Origin: Sporosarcina ureae
GTDB taxonomy: Bacteria > Bacillota > Bacilli > Bacillales_A > Planococcaceae
Length of the DNA: 64,000 nucleotides
Direction of reading: 5' to 3'
Assembly: GCF_002109325.1 (NCBI RefSeq)
Contig: NZ_CP015348.1
Location: 2,605,501-2,669,500 of the forward strand
The notes below the pieces were generated by a model that saw only the letters and a program-made list of their open reading frames with translations, had not been told where the DNA came from and made no database searches. This document shows positions 43,402 through 51,672 of the stretch, one piece after another. The position numbers and the translations under genes were made by a program. Position 1 is the first letter of the stretch. Every line of letters begins with the position of its first letter.

Positions 43402-43442
43402 AGTCCATGAAGATTCATTATGAATCTTCATGGACTTTTTTA
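43402..43442 (+). terminator. Terminator of the cvfC-like gene
   Basis: AGTCCATGAAGATTCAT / ATGAATCTTCATGGACT is a 17-bp perfect stem with a one-base loop centre, followed by T. Confidence 0.95.
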
Positions 43443-43450
43443 TAGAATTG

Positions 43451-43479
43451 TTGACAGAGAATTCAAACGGGTTTATGAT
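43451..43479 (+). promoter_or_regulatory. Sigma-A promoter of the second catabolic operon
   Basis: TTGACA at 43451 and TATGAT at 43474 are spaced by 17 bases. Transcription should start near 43486, leaving a 70-base leader. Confidence 0.82.
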
Positions 43480-43491
43480 AGAGATAGATAT

Positions 43492-43508
43492 TCGGAAAGG
43501 CATTCCGA
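43492..43508 (+). promoter_or_regulatory. Possible IclR-type operator
   Basis: TCGGAA-AGGCA-TTCCGA is an inverted repeat with GGAA and TTCC spaced by five bases, as in known IclR-family sites. It lies just downstream of the inferred start, where binding would repress. The IclR gene at 48657 is the obvious candidate. Confidence 0.5.
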
Positions 43509-43558
43509 TAATCGTGAAAGTATATATTTTGTGGGAGTAGAAGAATGGAGGGTTTTAC

Positions 43559-45277
43559 ATGTTTAAATTAGCTATTGAAAACACAGATGCGCTAAGACCG
43601 GCATCTGAAGTAATGGACATCCAACGACTTGGCGTAATGCGCTCAACAAGTCTCAGCTTTTTGCGCATTTTAGTTCGTAAAATGATGCGTGAAGCTTGGG
43701 AAATTGAGCAAACGACTTTTGATATAAACGATGAAGGTTACGGTGAAGCGCTTTATAGTATTACTACCCCACAAGGACAGTATACATTTGTCGCATTATC
43801 CCGTGAGATCAGTGAAGAAACTCGGAGTGATCGAGTCATTTCTGAAAGATGGGATGTTACATTTGCACTTTGCGATGGAGCGATTTCCGATAAAAAATTG
43901 AAACGAATGAAACAAGAACTTCCGAAACAGGAAATGGGCCGAGGAGATGTCACGGATCTTGTATGGTCGAGAGCGAATAAGAGCCAACGTGTTTTTTCTC
44001 ATGTAGTGGAAGCGCTATCTCAAGGTAAGCAACCTGATGCAGAAATCATTTACGATATTGGCTATCTATTCCGTACAACTGCAGTCTATGGAAATGGTAA
44101 GTTCGGAATTGCACCTTATGAACATATGAAAGATAATCATACGTTTAGCGGTGCCTATCTATCTCAAATGTTTGCTGTCTATATGTTGCGCCACTTCAGT
44201 TTTGATCTGGTTGAACATATTGCGCGCAAAAATAATCCACAAGCGGCTACATTACATCCTGAAATTAAAAAACTATTCGGTACAGGTAATGCAACTGGAC
44301 TTGGAATGGTACCTTACTTGATCTCCCATCCAAAACTTCTACATCAGTGGATGTGGATTCGTGAAGTAGCATTGGCTCGTGCTAAGAAAATGAAGCCAAC
44401 TGCAGAAGATTGCAAGCGCTTAATTGCGAAACTACAACAAGTTCATACATTCTTTGAAGACGCTCCAATTCCGAATATGGAAGTATTTAAAAATCCGAGG
44501 GACTTGGCAACAGAAACCGGAGAAATTTCCAAGTTAGTAGAAGACGTTTGTAACACTATAGAAAATTCTAATCATGAAGTAGGCAGACTGTGGTTGGAGT
44601 TAACGGAAAAAGTACAAGCGAACTACACTATGGAAGCACAGGAATTGCTTAACTCAGAACTGATTGATCTCTATCCAGAAGTAATCGTCGACTTAGAGCA
44701 TCAGACCAACGCGGACGACGGTCTTCATTTGATACCCGAAATGTCTATTGGTTCATTGCGTGAAATTATTCGAAAACAATATCAGTGGGCGTTCCAGTAC
44801 GATTTCACAAAACCAGAATCAAGACATTATTTCTGGTACCGTTCTGCTGAAAAGGAAGAGCCGCGTATCGGAGAACGTGGAGTTGATCCGGGTGATGAAT
44901 TGTACATGCCGATGAATATTGCAGAACAAGTACAGCAACTAGCTACGGAAATAGAGGTCTGTGATGATGATCTGAAAGTAGCTGCGTTCTTACTGAAAAA
45001 GCCGGAGCTAAGAGGGATCGTTAGAAGAATCCAATCGTTAGACGGTCTGGAGTATGGTGAGATACAAGCGAATCTGACAGGAAAAGATTTACTTCCGGTA
45101 TATCTATTGCGCTGCAAACTAGCGATATATGGTGCAGAACGTTATGATCCGAAGTCCAATCGTTGGGTACGGATTACGCTATTCCAAGGAGCACCGCTAG
45201 TTGAAGAAATCGGAACTACTACATTCGAAGATGATTGGTTCTATCCACTATTACCGAAAGTTGAGGAGATCAAATGA
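43559..45277 (+). CDS. Unknown 572-aa protein, first gene of the betaine-type cluster
   Basis: I do not recognise this protein. It has no signal peptide or membrane segment and no cofactor motif that I can see. It is rich in charged residues and aromatic pairs, with notable strings RSDRVISERWDVTFALCDG near residue 90, RRFTTAVYGNGKFG-like YLFRTTAVYGNGKFGIAP near 173 and HQWMWIREVALARAKKMKP near 261. It starts after GGAGGG and overlaps the M19-like gene by four bases (ATGA). Being first in the operon, it may be the key enzyme or an essential partner. Function is open. Confidence 0.85.
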   Translation: MFKLAIENTDALRPASEVMDIQRLGVMRSTSLSFLRILVRKMMREAWEIEQTTFDINDEGYGEALYSITTPQGQYTFVALSREISEETRSDRVISERWDVTFALCDGAISDKKLKRMKQELPKQEMGRGDVTDLVWSRANKSQRVFSHVVEALSQGKQPDAEIIYDIGYLFRTTAVYGNGKFGIAPYEHMKDNHTFSGAYLSQMFAVYMLRHFSFDLVEHIARKNNPQAATLHPEIKKLFGTGNATGLGMVPYLISHPKLLHQWMWIREVALARAKKMKPTAEDCKRLIAKLQQVHTFFEDAPIPNMEVFKNPRDLATETGEISKLVEDVCNTIENSNHEVGRLWLELTEKVQANYTMEAQELLNSELIDLYPEVIVDLEHQTNADDGLHLIPEMSIGSLREIIRKQYQWAFQYDFTKPESRHYFWYRSAEKEEPRIGERGVDPGDELYMPMNIAEQVQQLATEIEVCDDDLKVAAFLLKKPELRGIVRRIQSLDGLEYGEIQANLTGKDLLPVYLLRCKLAIYGAERYDPKSNRWVRITLFQGAPLVEEIGTTTFEDDWFYPLLPKVEEIK

Positions 45278-46296
45278 CTGTTGATATGAGAGATATGATT
45301 GTAATAGATGCTTTAGAATTAAGTAAATGGGACCGAGATTTTGTTATCATGTTGCAAAAAGGTGGCGTAACGGCTGTTCATGCTTGCGTTGGACTATGGG
45401 AAAACGCTCGTGAAACGTTGACAAAAGTAGCGGAATGGCATCGCTTTTTTAAAGAGAATGACGATTTAATCCTACCGGTGAAAATGGGAGCCGACATTGA
45501 TGAAGCAAAACGTAGTGGTAAACTCGGAATCATGTTGGGTGCACAAAATACATCCGCTTTAGAAGACGAGCTAGGACTCGTATCTGTATTCAATGAAATG
45601 GGCGTTAAGATTATGCAACTGACGTATAATAACCAAAACTTGATCGGCAGTAGCTGCTATGAAGAAACGGATCCGGGTCTTTCACGATTCGGTAAAAATG
45701 TCATCAAGGAAATGAACCGTGTAGGTATGGTTATTGACTTGTCGCATGTTGGAACGAAGACATCCCTTGATACATTAGCGCTTTCAAGTCGTCCCGTAGC
45801 CATTTCACACGCTAATCCAGATTGGATCTATCCATCGAAACGTAACAAGTCAGAAGAAATTCTTACGGCTTTACGTGATAATAAAGGAGTGCTTGGAGTT
45901 TGTGCATATCCTCATTTAATCAACGGAGCGGATACGAAATTAGAAGAGTTCTGCGATATGATTGCACGTACAGCTGATTTTATGGGAATCGACCATGTAG
46001 GAATCGGAACTGATTTGACGCATAATATGTCCATAGATTTTCTTGCGTGGATGCGTATGGGACGCTGGACACATGAAATCGATTACGGTGCAGGATCGAA
46101 AGAAAGTCCAGGATGGCCGGAATGGCCGGAGTGGTTCCAGACACCTGACGATTTCCCAAATATCGCAAATGGTTTGCAAGCCCGTGGTATGACACATGAA
46201 GAAATCTCCAAAATTATGGGCGGCAACTGGCACCGGTTCTTTACGGAAGGGTTCAAGTCTGAGAAGGAGTTGGCGAAATGCGTGTCTCTCACTTAG
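45274..46296 (+). CDS. M19 (membrane dipeptidase)-like protein with altered metal site
   Basis: This 340-aa protein has the M19 fold: GVTAVHACVGLWENA near residue 30, VIDLSHVGTKTSLD near 155, PVAISHANPDWI near 171 and IGTDLTHNM near 238. Two ligands, the His in DLSH and the His in ISHAN, remain. The N-terminal HxD pair of classical dipeptidases is replaced (IDALELSKWD), and the bridging Glu region reads GAQNTSAL. It may therefore bind metal differently and not be a peptidase. I recall similar proteins next to dimethylglycine and creatine genes in proteobacteria, so a role in N-methyl amine breakdown is possible. Its end overlaps the next gene by 19 bases. Confidence 0.82.
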   Translation: MTVDMRDMIVIDALELSKWDRDFVIMLQKGGVTAVHACVGLWENARETLTKVAEWHRFFKENDDLILPVKMGADIDEAKRSGKLGIMLGAQNTSALEDELGLVSVFNEMGVKIMQLTYNNQNLIGSSCYEETDPGLSRFGKNVIKEMNRVGMVIDLSHVGTKTSLDTLALSSRPVAISHANPDWIYPSKRNKSEEILTALRDNKGVLGVCAYPHLINGADTKLEEFCDMIARTADFMGIDHVGIGTDLTHNMSIDFLAWMRMGRWTHEIDYGAGSKESPGWPEWPEWFQTPDDFPNIANGLQARGMTHEEISKIMGGNWHRFFTEGFKSEKELAKCVSLT

Positions 46297-47078
46297 AATT
46301 ATATACTCACTGCAAAAAGATCTTCCAGGCTCTCGGAGTTCCTTATGGGTATGCGGAAGAAGGAGCCGAAACCGTAGCAAATGCGGAGTTCCTAGGATTG
46401 TATGGTTTACAGCAACTTTGGGATGAATTACCGGCTTTGCAAGGTGAAATCGAAGAAATCGAAATACTGAATGAATCTGATAGCGTAACGGTGATCGATG
46501 GTGGAAAGCAAAGCGGTATGTTGCTTGGAAAAGCATGCGCTGATTATTTAATTGCACGCTTAGAGGAACAGCCGTCAGTAGCGGTCTGTGTACGTGATAC
46601 ACGACCATCACGTGTTCTCGTGCAACAAGCGATGTATATCTCGCGAAAAGGACATGCGAGTATCATTTTGTATAAGAAGCCAAGTCATTCATCATTGATT
46701 ATTTCATCACCCAATTCCATTTATCCGATTATGATTCACAAGCGTGACAATGAAGATATTATTGAAGGTATAAATAAAGAATTGGGACTGACGGGTGATA
46801 AGAAACTGAAGTTACCTTCCGTTACAACGAGGTTCTGTATGTTCGGTACGACAAAGGTCGATGAAGTCGATAAGATAATAGATCGGTTCGAGAACACAAT
46901 AGACACGAAATATATTTTAACAACGACAGACGATTTCGAACAGAGATGGGAATCATCTTGGCAGTTTGGAACGGAAGTTAGCCGAGAATTATGGTTAGAC
47001 TTGAACGAGACAGGCAAGCGTATGTTAGTGGAATCTACTGATCAATCGCGTGAACGCGGCGCAGGAGAAATGGCATAA
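46278..47078 (+). CDS. DUF3726-like protein
   Basis: This 266-aa protein starts at ATG 46278 inside the M19-like gene, nine bases after GAAGGAG. The N-terminal stretch ELYTHCKKIFQALGVPYGYAEEGAETVANAEFLGLYGL resembles DUF3726, and also weakly the start of Ldh2-type malate/lactate dehydrogenases. A charged second half has no clear motif. There is no signal peptide. Its tight overlap with the M19-like gene suggests that the two products work together. The reaction is unknown, and the family match is from memory of the pattern. Confidence 0.7.
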   Translation: MRVSHLELYTHCKKIFQALGVPYGYAEEGAETVANAEFLGLYGLQQLWDELPALQGEIEEIEILNESDSVTVIDGGKQSGMLLGKACADYLIARLEEQPSVAVCVRDTRPSRVLVQQAMYISRKGHASIILYKKPSHSSLIISSPNSIYPIMIHKRDNEDIIEGINKELGLTGDKKLKLPSVTTRFCMFGTTKVDEVDKIIDRFENTIDTKYILTTTDDFEQRWESSWQFGTEVSRELWLDLNETGKRMLVESTDQSRERGAGEMA

Positions 47079-47111
47079 CGAACTAAATTTATTAGCTGGA
47101 GGAGAGTATAC

Positions 47112-48584
47112 ATGATGACAGTTACAAACGATGTGAAAGTATTGAAGAACTATATTAACGGTGAATGGGTAGAAACTTCTGGTACAGATATGTTGGAAAT
47201 CAGAAACCCTGCGAATAAAGACGAGCTTGTTGTAAAAGTTAAGCAATCCAATGCTGACGATGCGCAAGCAGCTATCGATGCGGCAGCAAAAGCATTCCCT
47301 GAATGGAGCAAAACACCATCTCCTGCAAGAGGCGAATATCTATACAAAATTGCAGCAATCATGGAAGCAGAAGCAGATGAAATCGCACGCGTTATCGTTC
47401 AAGAAGAAGGAAAGACATATGCTGATGCATTTAAGGAAGTAAACTATGCAGCAGGTATCGTGAAGTTCTACGCAGGAGAAGGTCGTCGCATGACAGGACG
47501 TATCGTTGAATCAGACGTACCGGGCGTTCAAATCGAATTGCATAAAGAAGCACTAGGTGTCGTATTAGTTGTTACACCTTGGAACTTCCCATTGTCAATT
47601 CCAGCTTGGAAAATCGCACCTGCTATCCTAAGCGGTAACACAGTCGTGTTGAAAGCTTCATCTGAAACACCATTGACAGCACAGAAGTTCATCGAAATCG
47701 TTGAAAGAGCTGGCGTTCCTGCTGGTGTTGTTAACCAATTAGTAGGACCGGGTCGTCTAGTAACAGAAATGATCAATCATCCTGCAGTAAAAGCCATTAC
47801 ATTCACAGGATCAAATCGTGTAGGTAACTTAATTTATAAAGAAGCAGCAAAAGATATGAAGCGTGTATTGCTTGAAATGGGTGGTAAGAACCCATTGCTC
47901 GTCATGGAAGACGCAGACGTGGATGCAGCTGTTCAACTTGCAGTAGCAGGTGGATACGGTCAAACAGGTCAAGCATGTACAGCAACTAGCCGCGTACTCG
48001 TGCACAAAGATATTCGTCAAGAGTTCACGGATAAGCTAGTGGAAGCTTCTAAGAAAATTAAGATCGGTAACGGCATGGACGAAGGGGTAACAATGGGACC
48101 TCAAGTTAGTGACGGAGAGCGTCAATCAACACTTGATTTAATCGAAAAAGCGAAAGCTGAAGGCGGAGAAATCTTGACCGGTGGCGGTATTCCTGAATTC
48201 GAAGGTTCGGATAAAGGGTATTTCGTGGAACCGACAGTAATTGGTGGTGTGAAGACGGAAATGACGATTGCACAGGAAGAAGTATTCGGTCCTGTTATCA
48301 GCATCATCGAAATCGAGTCGATTGACGAAGCGATTGAAGTAGCAAACGACGTAGCATTCGGCCTGTCTGCAGCGATCTGCACACGCAACTTGACATACAT
48401 GAACCGTGCATTGAATGAAATTCAAGCAGGTATTGTTAAAGTCAACATGACAACGACAGGTACGTTCTTCCAGGCACCATTTGGTGGATATAAGCAATCA
48501 AGTACTGGAACTTACAAAGAACTCGGCAGTGAAGCGGTTGAATTCTATTGCCAGAACAAAACACGTTATATTAACAGCAACTAA
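47112..48584 (+). CDS. NAD(P)-dependent aldehyde dehydrogenase
   Basis: This 490-aa enzyme has all the classical residues: TPWNFPLSIPAWK near residue 155, KASSETP near 182, FTGSNRVG near 233, the general-base Glu in LLEMGGKNP near 256 and the catalytic Cys in GQACTATSRV near 290. It is nearest in form to alpha-ketoglutarate-semialdehyde and succinate-semialdehyde dehydrogenases. It follows the DUF3726-like gene after GGAGGAG. In this cluster it should oxidise an aldehyde released from the imported compound. Confidence 0.9.
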   Translation: MMTVTNDVKVLKNYINGEWVETSGTDMLEIRNPANKDELVVKVKQSNADDAQAAIDAAAKAFPEWSKTPSPARGEYLYKIAAIMEAEADEIARVIVQEEGKTYADAFKEVNYAAGIVKFYAGEGRRMTGRIVESDVPGVQIELHKEALGVVLVVTPWNFPLSIPAWKIAPAILSGNTVVLKASSETPLTAQKFIEIVERAGVPAGVVNQLVGPGRLVTEMINHPAVKAITFTGSNRVGNLIYKEAAKDMKRVLLEMGGKNPLLVMEDADVDAAVQLAVAGGYGQTGQACTATSRVLVHKDIRQEFTDKLVEASKKIKIGNGMDEGVTMGPQVSDGERQSTLDLIEKAKAEGGEILTGGGIPEFEGSDKGYFVEPTVIGGVKTEMTIAQEEVFGPVISIIEIESIDEAIEVANDVAFGLSAAICTRNLTYMNRALNEIQAGIVKVNMTTTGTFFQAPFGGYKQSSTGTYKELGSEAVEFYCQNKTRYINSN

Positions 48585-48596
48585 GTAAGGGTAGAC

Positions 48597-48635
48597 CAAA
48601 AAGAGGAATAGAGCATTCATTCCTCTTTTTTTCTA
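48597..48635 (+). terminator. Terminator after the aldehyde dehydrogenase gene
   Basis: AAAAAGAGGAAT / ATTCCTCTTTTT forms a 12-bp stem with a 9-nt loop and T run. The IclR gene starts only about 22 bases later, so partial read-through or a promoter inside the hairpin is likely. Confidence 0.85.
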
Positions 48636-48656
48636 TTCAAAGCGTAAAAGGAGTTC

Positions 48657-49397
48657 ATGAAAATGACTAAGACACCGGAAGTATCGTCCACAGTAGTGCG
48701 TGCGATATCTGTGATCAACTATTTGAACGATGTATCGGGTCCACAAGGTGTTAGTGATATAAGCAAAGGTCTTGGTTTATCGACAACAATTGTGCATCGC
48801 TTGCTTACAACATTGAAACTAGAAGGTATGGTATTTCAGGATCCCCGTTCAAAACTATATTCATTAGGAACAATCTTTTTGGATTATGCTAATAAAATTT
48901 TGACGGAAATGCCTATTGCACCCGTCGTTGAACCATGGCTTATGTCATTGCGAGATGATACTGGAGAGACAGTTGGTTTTTATATGCCTACAGGGCAAAT
49001 GCGTATTTGTGTACTGGAATATGAAAGTCAGCAAGAAATCAGACGCACGGTTGGAATCGGAAAACGATTGCCGATTCATATAGGTGCAAGTGGACGGGCT
49101 ATTCTCGCTTTCCAGCCACCTGAATTACAGGACAGATTACTAGCTACGCTGCGCGTGGAGGAAAGAAATAAGCTAGAACAGATTTTAGAAGAAGTTAGAA
49201 ATCAAGGCTATTCAACGAATGAAGAAGAAATCAATACAAATGTTGCTGCGTTGTCGGCACCAGTTTTTGATAAGCAAAATCGTGTAATTGGTGCTTTATC
49301 TGTTTCAGGGCCGATGTTTAGATGGAATCGCAAAACGATGGAACCGCATATAGCCACATTGCTTGCTGCCACAGAAAAAATAACGAATGCATTATGA
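48657..49397 (+). CDS. IclR-family transcriptional regulator
   Basis: This 246-aa regulator has the N-terminal winged helix (VVRAISVINYLND to GLSTTIVHRLLTTLKLEG, residues 12-55) and the C-terminal IclR effector domain (LRDDTGETVGFY, PIHIGASGRAILAF, VAALSAPVFD, IGALSVSGP). AAAGGAG precedes ATG 48657; the ATG at 48663 is an alternative. IclR proteins usually control nearby catabolic genes in response to the substrate, and a suitable palindrome stands at 43492. Confidence 0.9.
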   Translation: MKMTKTPEVSSTVVRAISVINYLNDVSGPQGVSDISKGLGLSTTIVHRLLTTLKLEGMVFQDPRSKLYSLGTIFLDYANKILTEMPIAPVVEPWLMSLRDDTGETVGFYMPTGQMRICVLEYESQQEIRRTVGIGKRLPIHIGASGRAILAFQPPELQDRLLATLRVEERNKLEQILEEVRNQGYSTNEEEINTNVAALSAPVFDKQNRVIGALSVSGPMFRWNRKTMEPHIATLLAATEKITNAL

Positions 49398-49413
49398 AAA
49401 GGATGGGATAAAA

Positions 49414-49857
49414 ATGAGACCAGAAGACAAATTACAAGAACTAGGATTGGAACTACCTGAAAAACGTGCAAAAGGTGGAAATTACATATCTTGTGTACGC
49501 TCAGGTAATCTATTATTTCTATCCGGTTCACTATCGTACGATGTGATCGGCAAAGTAGGCGATACACTGACAATTGAAGAAGGTTATGCGGCATCAAGAC
49601 AAGCTATTCTTTTCGCACTTTCAACGATTAAAGAAGAAGTTGGCGAGCTGTCGAACGTGACAAAGTTCGTTAAATTGCTTGGCATGATCAACACTGCATT
49701 CGATTTTACTGGACAAGCAAAAGTTATGAACGGTGCTTCGGATTTACTCGTTGAGGTGTTCGGTGAAGATGTAGGCGCACACGCACGCACTGCAGTAGGT
49801 ATGATGTTGCCACGTGGTGCTGCTGTTGAAATCGATGTTATTGTGGAAGTGAAATAA
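49414..49857 (+). CDS. RidA-family enamine/imine deaminase-like protein
   Basis: This 147-aa protein is a RidA/YjgF relative of the longer type: LFLSGSLSYDVIGKVGD near residue 38, ASRQAILFALSTIKEEVG near 63 and a C-terminal AHARTAVGMMLPRGAAVEIDVIVEVK with the conserved Arg. I choose ATG 49414 after AAAGGATGGG. Such proteins hydrolyse reactive imines made by amine oxidation or PLP enzymes. This fits a pathway that oxidises an amine to an aldehyde. Confidence 0.88.
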   Translation: MRPEDKLQELGLELPEKRAKGGNYISCVRSGNLLFLSGSLSYDVIGKVGDTLTIEEGYAASRQAILFALSTIKEEVGELSNVTKFVKLLGMINTAFDFTGQAKVMNGASDLLVEVFGEDVGAHARTAVGMMLPRGAAVEIDVIVEVK

Positions 49858-49860
49858 TAA

Positions 49861-49883
49861 AGTGGAGAAAACTTCTCCGCTAT
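49861..49883 (+). terminator. Short hairpin between ridA and the BCCT gene
   Basis: AGTGGAGAA / TTCTCCGCT forms a 9-bp stem with a 3-nt loop and one G-T pair. No T run follows, so it may be a processing or pause site and not a full terminator. Confidence 0.4.
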
Positions 49884-49932
49884 ACATAAAGTAAGCGGTT
49901 ACAAGCAATCGCAACTTAGAGGAGGCAAGACT

Positions 49933-51528
49933 TTGAATAAGTATGAATCAAAAACGGATCGTCCCGTATTATTTATCAGCGGCGGATTGCTTGTAGCTTT
50001 TGTCGTGGCATCATTCATTAACTTGGATTTCGTGGCAAATATGGTAGATTGGACATTTGCATTCGCTGTAAAATATTTTGGAGCGTTTTGGCAAATATTA
50101 TTAATGGGTACATTTTTTATCGCGCTATTTCTGGCATTCTCAAAGTACGGGAAGATACGCTTGGGTGGAATGAATAAGCCGGAAATCGGTTATTTCAAAT
50201 GGCTAGCGATGATTATGACGACGTTGCTTGCAGGGGGTGGCGTTTTTTGGGCCGCTGCAGAACCGATGTATCACTTTTTAGATCGACCTCCGCTATTCAC
50301 GGAAGCAGTATCCGGAACGGAAAGTGCTATTATCCCAGCATTCGCTCAATCGTATTTGCATTGGGGGTTCCTTGCATGGTCAATACTTGGTACGTTAGGG
50401 ACAATAGTACTCATGTATGCTCATTATTCTAAAGGAATGCCGTTAAAGCCGCGTACATTGCTTTATCCAATTCTCGGTGAAAAGATCATGCGTAAAAGTG
50501 TCTTAGGAACTACTATCGATGCGTTTTCCATCATTGCAGTAGCTGCCGGTACAATTGGACCAATTGGATTTCTTGGTCTGCAAGCGGCTTATGGAATGGA
50601 AGCTTTATTTGGTGTACCCAATACGCTAATGACACAGATTCTTATCATTATCGGCGTCGTAGCCATTGCTACTGTTTCAGCTGTAACGGGATTACGCAAA
50701 GGAATTCAATTCCTGAGTAATTTAAATGTAATCATTACATTGATATTAATGGTTGCTATTCTGATTTTGGGACCAGGCGGATTTATTATCAATACGTTCA
50801 TTTCATCATCGGGTATCCATCTACAAGAATTCTTTGGCATGGCTACATTCCGGGGGGATTCTAGTTGGCTTGGATCATGGACAATCTTTTTCTGGGGCTG
50901 GTTCCTCGGTTATGGACCGATGATGGCGATCTTTATCGCTACGATTACACGCGGACGTACAATTCGCGAGTTAGTATTAGCTGTATCTATTACGGCACCA
51001 ATTGTTACTGCATTTTGGTTCACCACTGTCGGAGGTGCAGGCATATTTTATGAACTGGCACAGCCTGGCGTAATATCAGAAGCGCTAAATACTTCGGGTA
51101 TGCCTGCGGCGATGATAGCCATTACCGAGCAACTGCCTTTAAATATGATAATTGGACCATTATTTCTCCTTGTAACCATATTATTCGTTGTCACAACAGG
51201 GGATTCCATGGCGTATACGATATCCGTTGCGATTACGGGGGACGGACATCCGCCTAAAACTATGCGCATATTTTGGGCGGTCATCATGGGTGCGGTTGCG
51301 AGCGTACTATTAATGATCAGTGAAGGCGGAGTCGAGGCAATTCAATCATTTATTGTAGTGACTGCCATACCGGTCTCACTCTTACTATTACCGACATTTT
51401 GGGCTGCTCCAAAAGCTGCTAAGCTGCTGTACGCAGAACAATTCGGAGAGGAAAAGACAGTGGAAAGTATAGAAATTAATTCTACAAAGAAAAAGAAATA
51501 TGACACAGTACATGACGAAACAAACTAA
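49933..51528 (+). CDS. BCCT-family betaine/carnitine/choline transporter
   Basis: This 531-aa carrier has about 12 helices. Family strings are GGGVFWAAAEPMYHF near residue 97, YLHWGFLAWSILG near 135 and the long substrate-helix motif SWTIFFWGWFLGYGPMMAIFIATITRGRT near 312 with the Trp-rich stretch that binds trimethylammonium groups. TTG 49933 follows AGAGGAGGC. It marks the cluster as one for a quaternary ammonium or related zwitterionic compound. Because it is linked to catabolic genes it is probably for nutrition, not osmoprotection. Confidence 0.92.
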   Translation: MNKYESKTDRPVLFISGGLLVAFVVASFINLDFVANMVDWTFAFAVKYFGAFWQILLMGTFFIALFLAFSKYGKIRLGGMNKPEIGYFKWLAMIMTTLLAGGGVFWAAAEPMYHFLDRPPLFTEAVSGTESAIIPAFAQSYLHWGFLAWSILGTLGTIVLMYAHYSKGMPLKPRTLLYPILGEKIMRKSVLGTTIDAFSIIAVAAGTIGPIGFLGLQAAYGMEALFGVPNTLMTQILIIIGVVAIATVSAVTGLRKGIQFLSNLNVIITLILMVAILILGPGGFIINTFISSSGIHLQEFFGMATFRGDSSWLGSWTIFFWGWFLGYGPMMAIFIATITRGRTIRELVLAVSITAPIVTAFWFTTVGGAGIFYELAQPGVISEALNTSGMPAAMIAITEQLPLNMIIGPLFLLVTILFVVTTGDSMAYTISVAITGDGHPPKTMRIFWAVIMGAVASVLLMISEGGVEAIQSFIVVTAIPVSLLLLPTFWAAPKAAKLLYAEQFGEEKTVESIEINSTKKKKYDTVHDETN

Positions 51529-51556
51529 TCAGAAGGGACATAATAGTCTGAAAGTA

Positions 51557-51583
51557 ACCTTGTCTACTAGGCAAGGTTTTTTT
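51557..51583 (+). terminator. Terminator of the BCCT gene
   Basis: ACCTTG / CAAGGT with a 9-nt loop is followed by seven T. Confidence 0.88.
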
Positions 51584-51672
51584 ATGTGACATTCATCTAA
51601 AACAGTATACATTTAGTAAGGACTAAAGGTATACTAGTGATCTACTCATAACTTACTAGGAGGGCCAATAAA

